Assembly: GCF_036324505.1 (NCBI RefSeq)
Contig: NC_086352.1
Span: 30,646,312-30,710,311, forward strand
DNA: 64,000 nucleotides
From: Eleginops maclovinus
Lineage: Eukaryota; Chordata; Actinopteri; Perciformes; Eleginopidae
Direction: 5' to 3'
The notes below the pieces were generated by a model that was not told the DNA's origin, did no database searches, and saw only the letters and a list, made by a program, of their open reading frames with translations. Of the stretch, positions 24,421-38,138 are shown piece after piece (position 1 is the stretch's first letter; the number at the start of each line of letters is the position of its first letter). The translations under genes were made by a program, and so were the position numbers.

Positions 24421-26282
24421 ATATAGAACATTAGGAAAAGTATGAAAATTATTGGTATGGGTTGGGCATCTTCTTAAAAAGCAAGGTACATTGAAAACAC
24501 AAAAGAAATGCAAGTACAACTCTGAATGCGACTCCTATTTCACTGTATGTCAACGTCCAATTGATACAGAGTATTTAATGATACAAACTTAAGACACAAC
24601 AATCATTTACAACTGCATACTTTTTCATTATCAACATTTGTTAAAATAATGGCAAATAAAGTTTGAGTAGTGCATCCCAAATACATTATTTCCACTGTGA
24701 GTGAGTCAAGCTCTTTAAAATCAAAGCACTATATATATTAAATATTAAAAGTCCAATTGAATACCTCCCCATGCTTTTCCAAACGTTCTTCACTTCAGCA
24801 GAAATTATAAAATACACAGTTAGACACTACAGGCAAAAGATATACTATGCACTCATTTGGGCTAAAATGCTGTTCAGACTCTTGGAAAGAATAATATAAA
24901 TATGTTGGTGTTTATGTTAGTATTGAATTTGATTGTGAAATCATTTCTTAAAAACATTTCACTATATTCAACTAAAGGGTCCTGCACAATCCATTACAGT
25001 ATGTCTTCTGTAAAAACCTGTAACAATATTAACGGATGGCCATGTTACTCTTTCACAGCAATTGATCTTGAAGAACTTCCTCGTCTCTCATACCCACTGA
25101 AAGCTTGAAAACACTGCATTGAATGTTAAGATATAATGATGTTTTAGCACTTAAAACCTGAAAAACCACACCAAAACACTTCCGGAGAAAAGTTGGCTAC
25201 GTTAATGTCACACACATAAAGACACTTATTATTATTTGTATTCTCCAAATGTTTATCGGTTATCCCTATTTTTTTTACAAGAGGTTTGCAGGAAATGTAC
25301 GCAAGGATCTTTATCAATATGCTGACGCTCAAAGCAAATCACAAAATAAATTTGTAAAGATTCAATCCTCCATTTACAGCTCCATTATAGGGTTTAAGGG
25401 TGAGAAACATTGGAAAAACGGAATAAAGAGACTATTAACGCAATTAAACTCCTCCATTGTAATTCACAGTGACCTCGCTCGCTCCTCATCAGCCTTGTTG
25501 TGAAGAAGTGTGTGTGAGAGGGAGAGCAAAAGTAGGAGAGGAAAGAAGCTGACGGTGAGTAACACGCTGGCAGGAAGCTACAGATGGTATGATAATTGTT
25601 TCTGTGAAAAATGTTTAGAGGTGTTCTGACAACAAAGGGATGTCCCTTGCCGCAGACGGCACAGGTCCTGCCACAGGCGCCTAAGTCTGTCCACTGCAGA
25701 TGAAAAAGCATGTAGCGCAGACCTCCGCCAAGTTCTGGCTCCAACATTGTGATTCAGTCATGAATTAAAACATGAAAATCAGAAAGGAGTGCCAGATGTA
25801 CTGGAAACACAATCCCTGTACAGTGCCCTCATAAATCAGACTTCTGTATTCTGTCGGCTTGTTGTCTTTTGCTGCCTCTACAAGCACTGAACGAACCTTC
25901 AGCTGACCCGCTGACCAGTGTGCAAGACAATCATGACTTAAGATACTTGGGATCTACAAGAAGTTCAAATAAAACTCCTTGAGTACATATTTTATCTCCA
26001 AAGCAAAACATTCTAGTTCAAGGGCCTTTGATAAATCGTACTAAACCAAAGATGGTAAACGGACTGCATATACATAGTGCTTTTTCTATTATTTGAGTGT
26101 ACTAGTCAGTATTCATTCATTCACAAACTCACACACTGTGAGCAATTTTAGGATAAGCATTTTACCAAAGGACACATTTACTAAAAAAGGGCTTGGAATC
26201 AAAAGCACCAGTCTTACAATCATATAAGATACAGTATGTTGTAAGACATATGAGGATAAGCTTGTAATTCTATGCCACTACT

Positions 26283-26340
26283 GCTGCAGCAATGTACTTT
26301 TCCCCGCTGTGGGATTAATAAAGGATTTCTGATTCTGAAA
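26283..26340 (+). mobile_element. LINE 3'-tail fragment
   Basis: TTTTCCCCGCTGTGGGATTA, then ATAAAGGATTTCTGATTCTG, is the typical 3' end of a fish LINE. Only the tail is present. Confidence 0.6.
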
Positions 26341-28372
26341 AGGAAAATGAAAAGAATGTTGTGAAAAATTCAAATGGTTATGTAGTCCACAATATTTCTT
26401 TAATTGAGGTTGGCTACATAAGCAAGTCAAACCCCATCCGGACATTGCCAATTTCACAACATGTTTACAGGTTGGTCAAACAAAGGCTTGGTCTCTTAAA
26501 TACCTATATTGAGGCGTGGTCACTTTGAATGACAGGATGGCACAAGTCACTAGCTGCTAGGTGTCTGTTCTGCGGATTAACCAGTGTCTGCCTCAACTCT
26601 ACCTAACATCCTGTTCTTTTTGCCCATTGTTAGATTATCCAGAAGTGAGGACTTGAAGCCTCTGCCACAGAGACTAGGTCCATGTTTTATTCAGTCTGTG
26701 GTTGTAACATCTTTTTTGTTTGTACATTCATCTATTGTGTGATATGGGCAGACAGCTCTAAGAATTTGGATTCATGAATATAAAAATATGTTAGTGAGGT
26801 TAGATATGAGTCACAGCTGTTTTTGGGCTTGGGTAAGAAAAAAAACATTAAGACTTTCTTTGAGCTTTAAACAAAAGATACATCTTACATCAATGTCTTT
26901 TTTCTGCATACAAATCATTAGCTGGATAAAACCTTTTAAAGCATTTGAAGAATATCTCTTTCATTTCTCTTAGCAGGTAAAGAAATGTAGCCAAACTCTT
27001 TCTTAAAAATATATCTGTAAATCATGTTGACTAATATGACAAGGAACAGTATAACCGTATGATCTCTTGATAAGAACTACCTATTTCATTCTTAGTTTGC
27101 CATGGAAAACAAGTACTAGTTTGCCAAGTTTTCCCGGCAGTTGTTCATGAGATGTTTTTCAGATCCATACACTCCTTTTTTTCTTTTAGTACGTCTGCTA
27201 CGCATGTCCTACCATTGATTAATCGTCACCGCCAAGTCAGTGGTCTTGTAACAGCAAAAAAAAAGAGAAAGCCACATTTACACCTTAACTGGAGTAGCGG
27301 TTTCCACCGTTGCAACCCAATTATTTCACAGTGAGAGAGCCTCAAGTAGTCCTCGGAGACAGAAGTGTTCTTGTAATTCATAGTCTTATGATGACCCATG
27401 CTGTTGTGTTGCCAGAGCTTTCCTTGTAAATTCCATACCGCTTGTTATACCCTGTGCCTTTTGCAGTGTTTAGTTCACAGCCGATCAATGTTTTTTTTTT
27501 TTTTTCCTGTGTTTGTGTTTTCTGCAATAGCACTAGCACAAACAGTGCTGATAGACTTTTTCTTTACTTAAATGCAATAACCTGCCGCTCAGGCCGTTCA
27601 CTCTACATTTGAATGAAATAAATTGCAAGATATTCCATTGCTACTCAAAGTTCAGCTTAATCAACTGCCACAAATGTGTTAGATAAGTCAATAAAATATC
27701 CAACAAATTGGTTGACAGGATGTAAGGAATCACAATTATATGAACTTTATCTGACAGATGTGTGCAATAATCCAAATTGGTGGGCTTGAGCAGTAACAAA
27801 TTATATCCTGTGTGCCATAGGTGTTTGCCAATTGTCAAATGAGCTAAATGAGAGACAGCTAAAGAAATTGCATCTCGTTTTTTCTCTGAGATACAGCGTC
27901 TTATCGGCCTTAAAGTTAAATTACCACTACTACAGAGGGAGAAGGCAGCCCTCCACACATCCTTATGAAAAAGTACATTCATACTTCTAAAAGGTGTCTG
28001 ACTATGGCAAACAGGCGTTATACATTCAGTTACACTACAGATTGAAGTTGGGGGAAATAGACGGTAGGGAAAAGAAAATCTTCATAAAAACAGTGGAAGC
28101 GGTGAAGCATGAAATAGCTCCCTCTTCCTTTCCCCTCCCACAGGGGTAAAATGCTCCTCAACAAAAAAAAATTAGGGATTAGGAAAGCCAGTGTTTTGGT
28201 CCTGTTTCAAATCAGTGCAGATTAGCTCGTCCTTCCCCCTTTGATAATGCTCAGAAATTTCAGGGACACTGGAGAAATGGATGCAGCTGTGGGCCAAGCA
28301 AGCAGGCACAGAAACTCGATTGTATCAGGGATATTCTCTCTGGCTTTTATTTGAAGCCCTTAGCATTTTGCC

Positions 28373-29345
28373 GATTACAATAATAGCAACACAACACCTA
28401 TAAACTTCCAGGGACGAGAAAAAATTAAGGCAGGATTTAGGGAATGTACAAAAAGCCTCCTATGGAAAGTGTTCACCCAGAATTAGACCAAAGACCAGTA
28501 CTGTACTGTATGTGTTACTGCTTGAACATCTTTATTTATCTAAAAAAGTGTTGTGAGTCAAACATGTTAGTGGAAGTAGGTTCAATCATGGTATTTCCTG
28601 TCTATTTGAATGTGTCTCATTTTTGTTTTTCTCATTTTTTTTTTCCGCAAACGCCCAAACACTGAAAGATGACATTGGAGCCTTCTTGGAAAGCATCTCC
28701 CTCTGTAGCCCACAGAGTGACAGGCATTATTATTTGTTTCAAGCTTCTACCATTGTTGTGATTACAATAATAGCGACACAACACCTACGAACTTCCAAAG
28801 ACGGGAAAAAACTGAATGGCGGCTAAAAACAAATAATGGTGGAGGCAGGAATTGGGTATTTAAAAATACTGTCAAATGGAAAATGGGAGATGACTAGTAC
28901 ATGATTTACCTAAATAAAGTCTTCAAAAAAGACCCTTCTTGGTCAATTGTGTTAGTAGAAGTAGGTGCAATCAAGCTTGTTCCTGTCTGAAAGGATTTGA
29001 CTCTTCTTTTCTTTTCTAATCTATAAAAAACTTTAAAAAGCACAGGCAGGAATAAGGTATGAAAAAAAGCATATAATAGGAAATACTGACACATAATTCA
29101 ACTGATGACTAGTATGTGCAACTGCTTTGGCATCTTTTTTCTACCCAAAAAGAGCTGCAGAATATTTATCAAACATGTTAGTGAAAGTGAATGCCATCAT
29201 GCTACATCCTGTCTTAATGGATTCGTCTCACTTATCTTCTGTTTTCGAGGAAATGCCCGTAAACTGAAAGATTACAATTCCAGGGAAAGCACATTTCCCT
29301 CTGTTGGTTTGGACAGTGGCCCAGAGAGTAACACGCTTTAAGCAT
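28373..29345 (+). repeat. Decayed three-copy tandem array, unit about 225-385 bp
   Basis: Ordered landmarks recur. GATTACAATAATAG, then ACACAACACCTA, at 28373 and 28760. AGGCAGGATTTAGGG / AGGCAGGAATTGGGT / AGGCAGGAATAAGGT near 28430, 28843 and 29045. TTAGTGGAAGTAGG / TTAGTAGAAGTAGG / TTAGTGAAAGTGAA at 28567, 28952 and 29178, each followed by a TCCTGTCT motif. GCCCAAACACTGAAAGAT and GCCCGTAAACTGAAAGAT at 28653 and 29255, each followed by a CTCCCTCTGT/TTCCCTCTGT motif. The middle copy lacks the last segment. A further weak start (AATAGCACAACATTC) is at 29430. No reading frame is shared. Confidence 0.72.
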
Positions 29346-31505
29346 GTATGAAAACACAGCCTGAATTTACGCTTGTTTATCCCTATGAGTGTAATCTCAT
29401 TAATCACGTCGGGAAATGCCCAGGATTTAATAGCACAACATTCATTTAAACACACATCGTTTTCAAAAGGATGCCATTACTGTACATTTAAATCTGATTT
29501 GCAGCTGTTGTTTGCTGATTGAAAGGCCTGTGGTTTCTAAATGGGCCTCCCAGTATAAAGACATGGTGGTTTAGCCTCCTGTTTTATCAACCGACAGAAA
29601 TAATAGGACTAGCGCCTCCTATTTACTCTGTACACTGGCTCGGTGATGGGAAATCAATATGAATCTTCCTTGAACTGGAAAAGGGATAAATTGTGGAACG
29701 CAGTGCGATGTGACACACAATGGCTGTGGAAGGACATTGCAGCTTATTTCTGTAACACATTAGCCCAAAACACAGCTTCATCTGTACAGCCTGCTTATGT
29801 CCTTTAAAGTATTACGAGAATAATCAAACAGAGGAAGGTCGTAAAGATGTAGCCGTGAGCCATCAGGAGACGTTCATCTCACATGCTTACTGCGGACTGC
29901 AGGGTGTCAGGAAAAGGATCTGAAAATTAAACACTTTTCTACGAGAATAGGGATGATTATGTGCCAATGCTTTTAAAAAGTAAGATGCTCCCTTAAACCA
30001 GCATCAATCCTGCTGGATGATGAATCAAAATGAGGATTTATTTTGGTCAAATTAATCAGACTAAGAATGTTCAAGTAGCTGTTCACATACAAGGCATTTG
30101 CTGTGGTTTTAAATGGTGTACACATTAACACAATACAAATAATTAAGTTGTTAAAAAGGGTTAGGGTTAAACTAATAATTAAAAAGATATGGCTGTTTTT
30201 GACCATTACAAAAAGTAATACACTCATTCTGTTTCAAGCAATATCAGCTTATTAGCTACAAGTCAAGGAAAGAATTGCATGCTTACTAGCAATTGGGTTA
30301 AATACAAATAGTTATGCAATTGCTAAGTTACAGGCATGTTTGAAAGAACTCAATTCAAAGTTAAATTGATAATGTGAATGATTTGAAAAAGAAAATATCT
30401 CAATATACTCTAGACCACCATGTCTTTATCCTAGGGTGCAGTATGTCAGAATATAAAGTGGCAGAGCAGTGCAGTTATAAAAGAGGAAGCGTTTGAACGG
30501 AAATGTGCAAAATATACAGAGACATTTGCATTTACAGTAAGGAGTATGAGGCATGGCTCACGATAATGTAGGATGAGGGTCAAACATCAAATAAAAGATC
30601 AGCAAACAGCTACCTCTCACTTTGAGATGATATTCTACAAAGTTCCAACCACTGCACTGGAAAAACTATCGTAAAGTCTTCATTATAATGTTTGTATAGA
30701 CATAGGTTCTATTTTCCAGTTGATCCAACAAGAACATGAGCTGCTTTCCCCCCCCCATTGCCCAGAATTCACCCTCAGCATGCTTAGCGCAACGCACCAC
30801 AGGGAAGCCCTCTCAGCTCAAGTACTATCATACCTATAATCACGCTAAATGAAATAGTGTCATTACAGTTCATTTGCTATTGCTTGGAATGCTACACTTC
30901 TCCTGCACATCCCCGCATCCAGCAAGCATGGCAGCTGTGTAACATCTCAGCTCTGCTCAGCTTGGACCCGCTCAGAAGCGTGAAGGGTAGAAGACAGGGG
31001 GCATTCATATGTATGCAGCCACTGAGCCATGGAGGAGGGATATCACTGAGGCATGGGGAGAGCTGTGGGCGGCAGGAGACGCAGGGCTAACAGTGGCCTG
31101 CTGTGAGCCCTACCCGGGTAAAACAATACTGTTTATGTCTGACTGGCTTTACACTGCGGGGGTGAAAAGCAAGTGGGAGAAAAACGGGGAGAAAATGGAA
31201 AGAGGGGCAGGAAGGTGCATGACAGCATGGAATATTTGGTGGTTTATAGAAACAGTGAGTTATACACATGACAAATACTGTATTAAATATTGGAAAAACA
31301 CAGGAAAAAAAACATTTAGAGGTTATTTTTTAGGTCCGCAGCTCTTAGTCATCACTAGGTATTTGTGGCTTAAATGCTTCCGTCTCAGATGTGGATGAGT
31401 TTTAACTATTCAAAAATGTTTTGACTTATTTTAGTTTTATGTAACATGAGCTTATTCAGTCACATGCTGCAAATGAAATTGCTTGCTAACTAGTTGTAAG
31501 TGGTT

Positions 31506-31905
31506 AAAAGGGGCCCCATCAAGCTCTTTCTCAGGTTCTAATTAAAAAAATGTTCCTCTACTGCGAGATGTTTACCTGCATTCATATTCAGAAAGCTCTT
31601 TTTTCCCCTCCTACCGCCTGTGCTGCAGCACCTGTCTAAAACCAGAGCCCAGTCTGCTCTGATTGGTTAGCTGGCCGGCTCGGTTATGATTCATCAACTG
31701 CTAAGAGATGTCCCGCCCCTTAGCCTATAACGCACAAGGTGTTGGAGCACTACCCAATAGGAGCACTAGTGTAACATAGTGATGTCATTATGTTACGGAA
31801 GTAAACAAAGGAGTCCAGTAGAGGGAACTGCACAAGAACGCACAAAAACCTATATACCCACAACAGGAAAGGGAAAACCTCCAAACAGCATCATAGTGCT
31901 TCTTC
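31506..31905 (+). repeat. Dispersed repeat family A, full-length copy
   Basis: Starts AAAAGGGGCCCC and ends near ACAGCATCATAGTGCTTCTT, the position corresponding to the GGGCCC end of other copies. It is the best copy for defining the 5' end of the family. A target duplication was not identified, so its class is unproven. Confidence 0.7.
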
Positions 31906-33744
31906 AATTGTAATGATTTATAATAAATACATAAAACATAATGCATTTCTACTTGAAGATCCTTTTTAGTTTCCTTCCAATGTTTGTTTGAACACTGTAT
32001 ACATCCTGAAAAATGGCAGCTGTGGACGAGAAACATACGTTTTCAGCAGAAGCAATACAATTTTTCTTCAATCAAGAAATAATTTTTAACATTTTCTCAG
32101 TTTTCTTTGCAATGGCCCTATACAAACACTACATACACTACAAAATCCAGTTTGAAAAAGCTGTCCATAAGGCTGACAGACTGCAGAGCCTTTGTCTGAC
32201 ATTACACTGATTCATTCACTCAGGTAAATTTGACATTGTACTGGAAAACATTGATTATCTTTGATTCCCTGCTTGTTGCCAGAGATAATTTGATTACCAT
32301 GAACAAAAATAGACTTCTCGACTGCGCAATGACATGATTAAATGTGGAAAAAACTGTCTATTACTCAGAAATTGCAAAACCTCCGAATGCATTCATCGGC
32401 CAATTAGATAGATGTTCGACAAAGCCATGTATAGTAATGAATAATGTTAACCACTATAATTACTATAGCTGCTCCCTTGTCAGTAGTCAATCTGTTGCTA
32501 AGTAAATATTTCTCTGCTCCCATAACCCAACAGCACAGTGCAAACGAATGTAATGAACCCAAGCATAGTGAAAATGTAATAATGCATCCCATGGCAATGA
32601 CTGTTTAAATGAGTCCAGCCTTCACTTAGCCAATGCCAACCCGCCTCCCACTTTTCTAGGTCAGAATGATGGCGTGCCAATCCCTTTCTCTAAAATGGCT
32701 GGTCTGTGGGGCTGGACTGTCCCTTGATAGCGCCATCGCGGTGACAGCAAAGTGATTATGTATTGATCAAGATCACATAGACACTGGTGTTGCTCTCCCT
32801 GCTGTCTGTGGGCAGAGAGGATAATAGCTCATGATCAGACAGGGAGACTGACGGCAAATCTCTCCAGGCAGTGCCGCTAGCACTATTTTTGGACAGTACC
32901 ACCTATTTGATTGAAATGCATGTGCACGGATTGGGCGTAACACGAGAATTAAGAGGCGATTAGCTCCGTGAGGCAGTGTACTGTCAAATACAAAGTGCAG
33001 CGTTGTGCCGTAGTGTGGCAGGCCAAAGCTCTTGATAACACAGAAATGTTTGTAACGAGGTGGAGAAAACAAGCGTGTCGAGGCATCCTTTCATCCATCC
33101 ATCCAGCCCCGTCCGACTGTTCTCTCTGAGGAGAAGATGACACACTTGGAGCAGTGCCAGTAGATTTTCCTACAGTAGTCAAAGCCAGTTTCAGATTCCT
33201 GGGCCGCAGATGGGCATTTATGACAACACTGCAGATGGGCATTGAGGGAAACCCTTAAATAAATAAGCATGCTCATAAACAACTGGTATGTGCTCCTTTT
33301 TTCTTTCCAATGCAGCCTTTTAACATCCCACCCGTTTATTTCTCACCATTTTCACCAACATTCACATGATCTACAGACTAGGCTGTGACTATAAGTGGTG
33401 GATCTCCTCTACCCCATGATGCTTTATATTTATATCCGTAAGATGTAACTATTTTGGATTACAGGGAGGCACAATAAATAATTGCAAGGCAGGGAAAGAA
33501 ACATGGCGACTCCCAGCCCATTAGTCTTCATAATAGGACTAATGCATAGTCATGGTAAAGTGCGTGTTCCAGCATGGGCCGCACAACGCAGCTGAGGAAC
33601 AGGGCAAATGAATGAGGATTACCCTGTGGAGGCTGAACACATAAGGATATATGTGTTTGTCTCAGGCTGTATCCAAGCGTGCCTGAGAAGTGGAAGTGCC
33701 GTACACTAGCCCTCCAACAGCTTGCGTTGGGCGACTGCAATAGC

Positions 33745-34005
33745 AAATATAAGTCAAATTGAATAGAAGTCTATGATTAAATGACAATCAGTAAACCTTT
33801 TCCCAATTCATTAATGGCCTTTTCTAAAATTTGTAAGTGATTTTTCCATTTAAAACGACTCATGCTAAAGTACATATTTCTCGAAATTTGATTAAGAAAA
33901 AACAGGATGCATGGGGTGGTGACAGACCATCAAGGCGACTCTAAGAACAGCAAAAATAAGTCAGATTGAATAGAAGTCTATGAAAAAATGACACTCAGTT
34001 AACAT
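33745..34005 (+). repeat. Direct repeats about 206 bp apart
   Basis: TAAGTCAAATTGAATAGAAG plus TCTATGATTAAATGACAATC at about 33751 recurs as TAAGTCAGATTGAATAGAAG plus TCTATGAAAAAATGACACTC at about 33957. The spacer is unrelated AT-rich sequence. Either a local duplication or two related insertions in tandem. Confidence 0.7.
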
Positions 34006-37000
34006 GTATTTATATATACATAGTATTAATAGCAAGTCTACCTCAACATAGAATGTAACTTTGTAAACGATGGTCTAATTTATAGTAAAATAAACAATAT
34101 GTTTCAGGAAACGGTTAATTTTTGTTTATCATGTCCTTGGCGTTGACCATGTTTCCGTCTTAGAACTTTAATCCTTTACAGTGTGTTTAGAATTTTTGAA
34201 AGTTAGACGTAACATTTTGGTCGCCTGACATTGTGTTTACCAGCATTATGTTGTACTTTTCTCCTCTCTCTTGTATCCAACCAATGGCAACGACCAAAAC
34301 CAAAGATTGGCAAGACGAGTACCAGTGGGAACCTTTACAGTGATTACGACTCACTTCTTAAATACATTAGCATGCTTATAAATACTGTAACAAACTTTTA
34401 TGAATTAGACTTGGACAAAAAACAATGGAGGTCACAGGAGTTCTGACAACGAGAAAAAAAGTATCTTGAAGATAAGATATGGTTGTCAGCATCCAAGACA
34501 CTGTTCCCAAGAGCCAATGATGGATAAGGGACGCTGCACTTCTGAAGAATAAGGGGACCATCACACTTACATTGTCATTGTTGTACTACAATTACTAGTC
34601 TTTCATAAAACAGAGTGGGAGCCGTCACACCGAGAAACTGGGGACAGTGTGTGTATGTGTCTGTATACGTGTGTGTGTGTGTGTGTATGTACATAGCATC
34701 CCTATGAAAAGAGTGGGATACTGAGTCTGCCTCCTTGACAAGCCGTTTACAGGAGCTGCAGCAACAAAATAATTAAGAGGATCCTTTGTTACCCACTGAT
34801 GGCCGTGACATATGACGCCATTTTAAAGGCTTGTGTCATTGATTCACTTTAATTAGTTCATAGGAAATGTGTGCAACATGCAGATAGAGTTCAGGCCTGG
34901 AAGTGGAGGACGGAAAATTGAGCACTTCACATGTTTAATTGCTCCCAAGGCATTTGCCATGGCGAGGTAATAACAAAGAATAAGGCAAAGTATATTTTCT
35001 AATGAACAACTTTATCATGGGTAAATGAACAAAATGTTCCTAATTTGAGAACTCTGCCACAGGGGCAAGAGAGTTTAATGTGAATTATGCTTCCTTAATA
35101 AAAAAGGGAAAAAATAATAATACAAAAAGAGAAGTTTCAGCATAATGCAAAACGTTGGTAGGGAATTAACTTGCGGTTAATATTTTTTGCTGCGCTACAT
35201 CAGCAATAGCTCCTGAGAGCGGTAAACCAGAGATCAAAGTAACTCCTAATACTATAAATGAAATTCTAATGTAAACACTGTTGCAAAAATGTCCTTAACA
35301 AGGCATGTAGCCCAATTCTGTTCCAGCCAATCTGCTCATTGGCCTACTTTAGACACATTTCAGTGTGTGCATGTCTGTGGGAATGCAGAGCCAGTGGATA
35401 CTTTGGAGAAATACAATTAGACCAACAAGAATAGCATTCCCCCTTATATATTTACAACAGGGTTAGGGCTAGTGTTAACAAGGAAGGAATAGGAAGTGTG
35501 TAGCTTGAATTCTGGTCCATCAAGTTTAAACTTGGTACAAAGATTTAAAAATGTAACTCAAAGACATATCTATAAATAATAAAACAAGAGAAATTGATCA
35601 TGCGGAAGTGGTCTCTTATTTTTTTCCAGGGCTGTAAGTTGAAATGGTTGTTTGCATATCACATAAGTGATTAGCATACGGCAGTCACAATGGATTGGAC
35701 ATTTCGAACTCAAGAGAACTTTGTTTGCTCTCCAAATAAACGTGTCACTGCGGCATGACGGGACACGACACAAGAGTGGGGTTCTTTACTCTAGAAACTA
35801 AATTCAGCAAGAAGCAAGAAAATGGTTATTTGGTTTTCACGTGAGATATTTCTGTCTTCTTGTCACTTGTTTGAATTCAATCAGAAATATAAGCCACATT
35901 TTCATTAGCCAATCGGAATTTAGAAATATCTGAATCTGGTTCTGATGATTGTGGTGTTATTTCACATACCAGTCCACTGTCTATATACTAATTAAACGAC
36001 CTGACAATTAATAACTACTATGTTTTAATTTCAAAACTTAATTAAATACTTTTTTCAGACCGTAATGTTTAATGCTATTGACAAATAATATAATACAGCA
36101 TATAATAAAGTAATCTCAGATCTGACCAACGTAGGTTATTCATCATAATACATTTGTAAAAAAAGTTATTCCTGATTTTTGTCTCTGTTTCTAAAGGGTT
36201 TAATTCCAAACGTGTATGAAAACAAATATGTGTATAAAAAACACGACTTAAATAAATTATAAGGCATAAAAAAGGGCTTAATTGGAACTGAAATAACTAT
36301 TAAGTACATTTTAACACCATCTAATGTATTAGAATCTTTCAAAAATAAAAGCATTTGCAAAGAAACACACCATAAGGATCCACTTCCAAATTCATTGGCT
36401 GAATGTATAGGGTATACTCAGGGCGAGTTTTTCAAATTATTCATGGTGTGCTATATTCATATTCTGGGGGCAGAAGCAACACTGAGGATGACGTCGCATT
36501 AAAAACAAAGGAAGACAGCAACGACTCCCCCATGCTGCTGCAGTGCAACAGGATGTGCTCCGTCAATTATTTATTGTCTATTGTTACAGCCTGCAAGGGT
36601 ATTATTAAAGAACAAACACAAGCCCCTCAATGACATTGGTCTACAAGCCTGAAGTTGCCTATCTAATGGCATCATGTGACAGTGACGCTGAACTCCACTG
36701 AATCCAGCCATACTGCTGGTTTTTAGCGCCGAGCACCTTTCTAAGTAATACACTCTGTCATCTGACAGGCGTCCCGGAGCGGGAAGGGTTAAAGCGTTTT
36801 CCCAGAGGAATGTTGAAACGCACTACGTGACTGGTGACTTAATGTCTTCGTCAGCCGGTGAGAGCGGTGCTATGCTGCCGCCTGACAAGCAATCCATCAC
36901 AGAGAACACACAGACAGAGCTGCATGCCGCCACGTAAAGTGTCCACATGAGAGACATGTTAAAACACATGCCCACACCTATTCATACCAGCAGTGGATTC

Positions 37001-37886
37001 ACTTGTTAACATGCTGACAGTCACAGGAAGACAGACACATACACAAATAATAAGCAAACACCTAAACCATGCCCCTAAACTCTCAAAGTGGTTGGCCAAC
37101 AAATAGGGGGGAGAAAAATTAGAAAGAAGCGGGCGGCAGAAATATTGGAATGTGGATTTGCACCCCTAGTAATCCCAAGGTTTGTTTACACTCCCCAGAA
37201 GTGAAGTGAAATTTTAAAGGGCTATCTCTGCACCGTGCTGGAGAGCAGATTCACCCAATTACACAGCAGCCCCCAGTGTGACATAGTAAACCTGCTGCAG
37301 GATTGACTGTTTGTGTGTGTCCGTGTGTGTGTGTGTTTGGACACCAGACTGTGACTGTGGTAAAACCACAAACTGACTAAATCCATACTGCAGCGTTGAG
37401 AGCAATGCAGCTGCCAATGCTCCAATACACACAAACAGCAAGACCAGGAGAAGGCTGCCACCAATCAGACGCCTGCATGACAGCCAGACAAGAGGGCCAA
37501 ACACAGAATGACCACAAGAGCTGACTGTGTTGTGGTTCAGCTAGGAAGTACAAAAGAAAAAAAAACATTTAAAGTGCTTCCTGAACAAGAAAAAAGAAAA
37601 AGCTAAATGTACTTGTGGTTAATATTTTTGCAGCGGCAATGTAATGAATAATGACTATGTTGTTTCAAACCTCAATTGAATTGCTCTGTTATTGCTCAAC
37701 AATTCTTAAATGCATAATTTAGTTTTTTCTTATTCTCTTAATTCTTAAAAAATGAAGTGTAATATATATATGTTTACGATATTCACAAATGACAGTACAT
37801 TAATTGTTTGGCAATAGCTGCAAATACTGTATGACAAGCTGTGTTCCGATTGGATAAAACACAAACATTCACTGAACTTTTGTTTA

Positions 37887-38138
37887 AAATGTATTCTGCA
37901 TGTTAATTGACGTCAAACTATGTTGCTAATGATGTTAGATAGGCATGTGATAAAATACGTGTTTATTTATGCAAAAAAGCTCTGCTGGGAGTTCTACTTT
38001 GCATGCAATTGATTGAATGATGAACAGTTCATCTTCAGACCTCTGACTTTGACTGAAATTAAGCATTATGTTCCTTCAGCAAACCTTTTAAAAATTGACC
38101 TTTTTTGTCAAATGGAAGGACAATGAAATTGAAATGAA
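37887..38138 (+). repeat. Repeated block C, copy 1
   Basis: Shares AAAATGT, GCATG.TAATTGAC.TCAA.C, TAATGATGTTAG.TAGGC, TTATTTATGCAAAAA, CTGCTGGGAGTTC, AATTGATTGAATGATGAACA and GACCTCTGACTTTGACTGAA with 39814-40187 in the same order and orientation. Copy 1 lacks about 120 bp present in the other. Confidence 0.8.
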
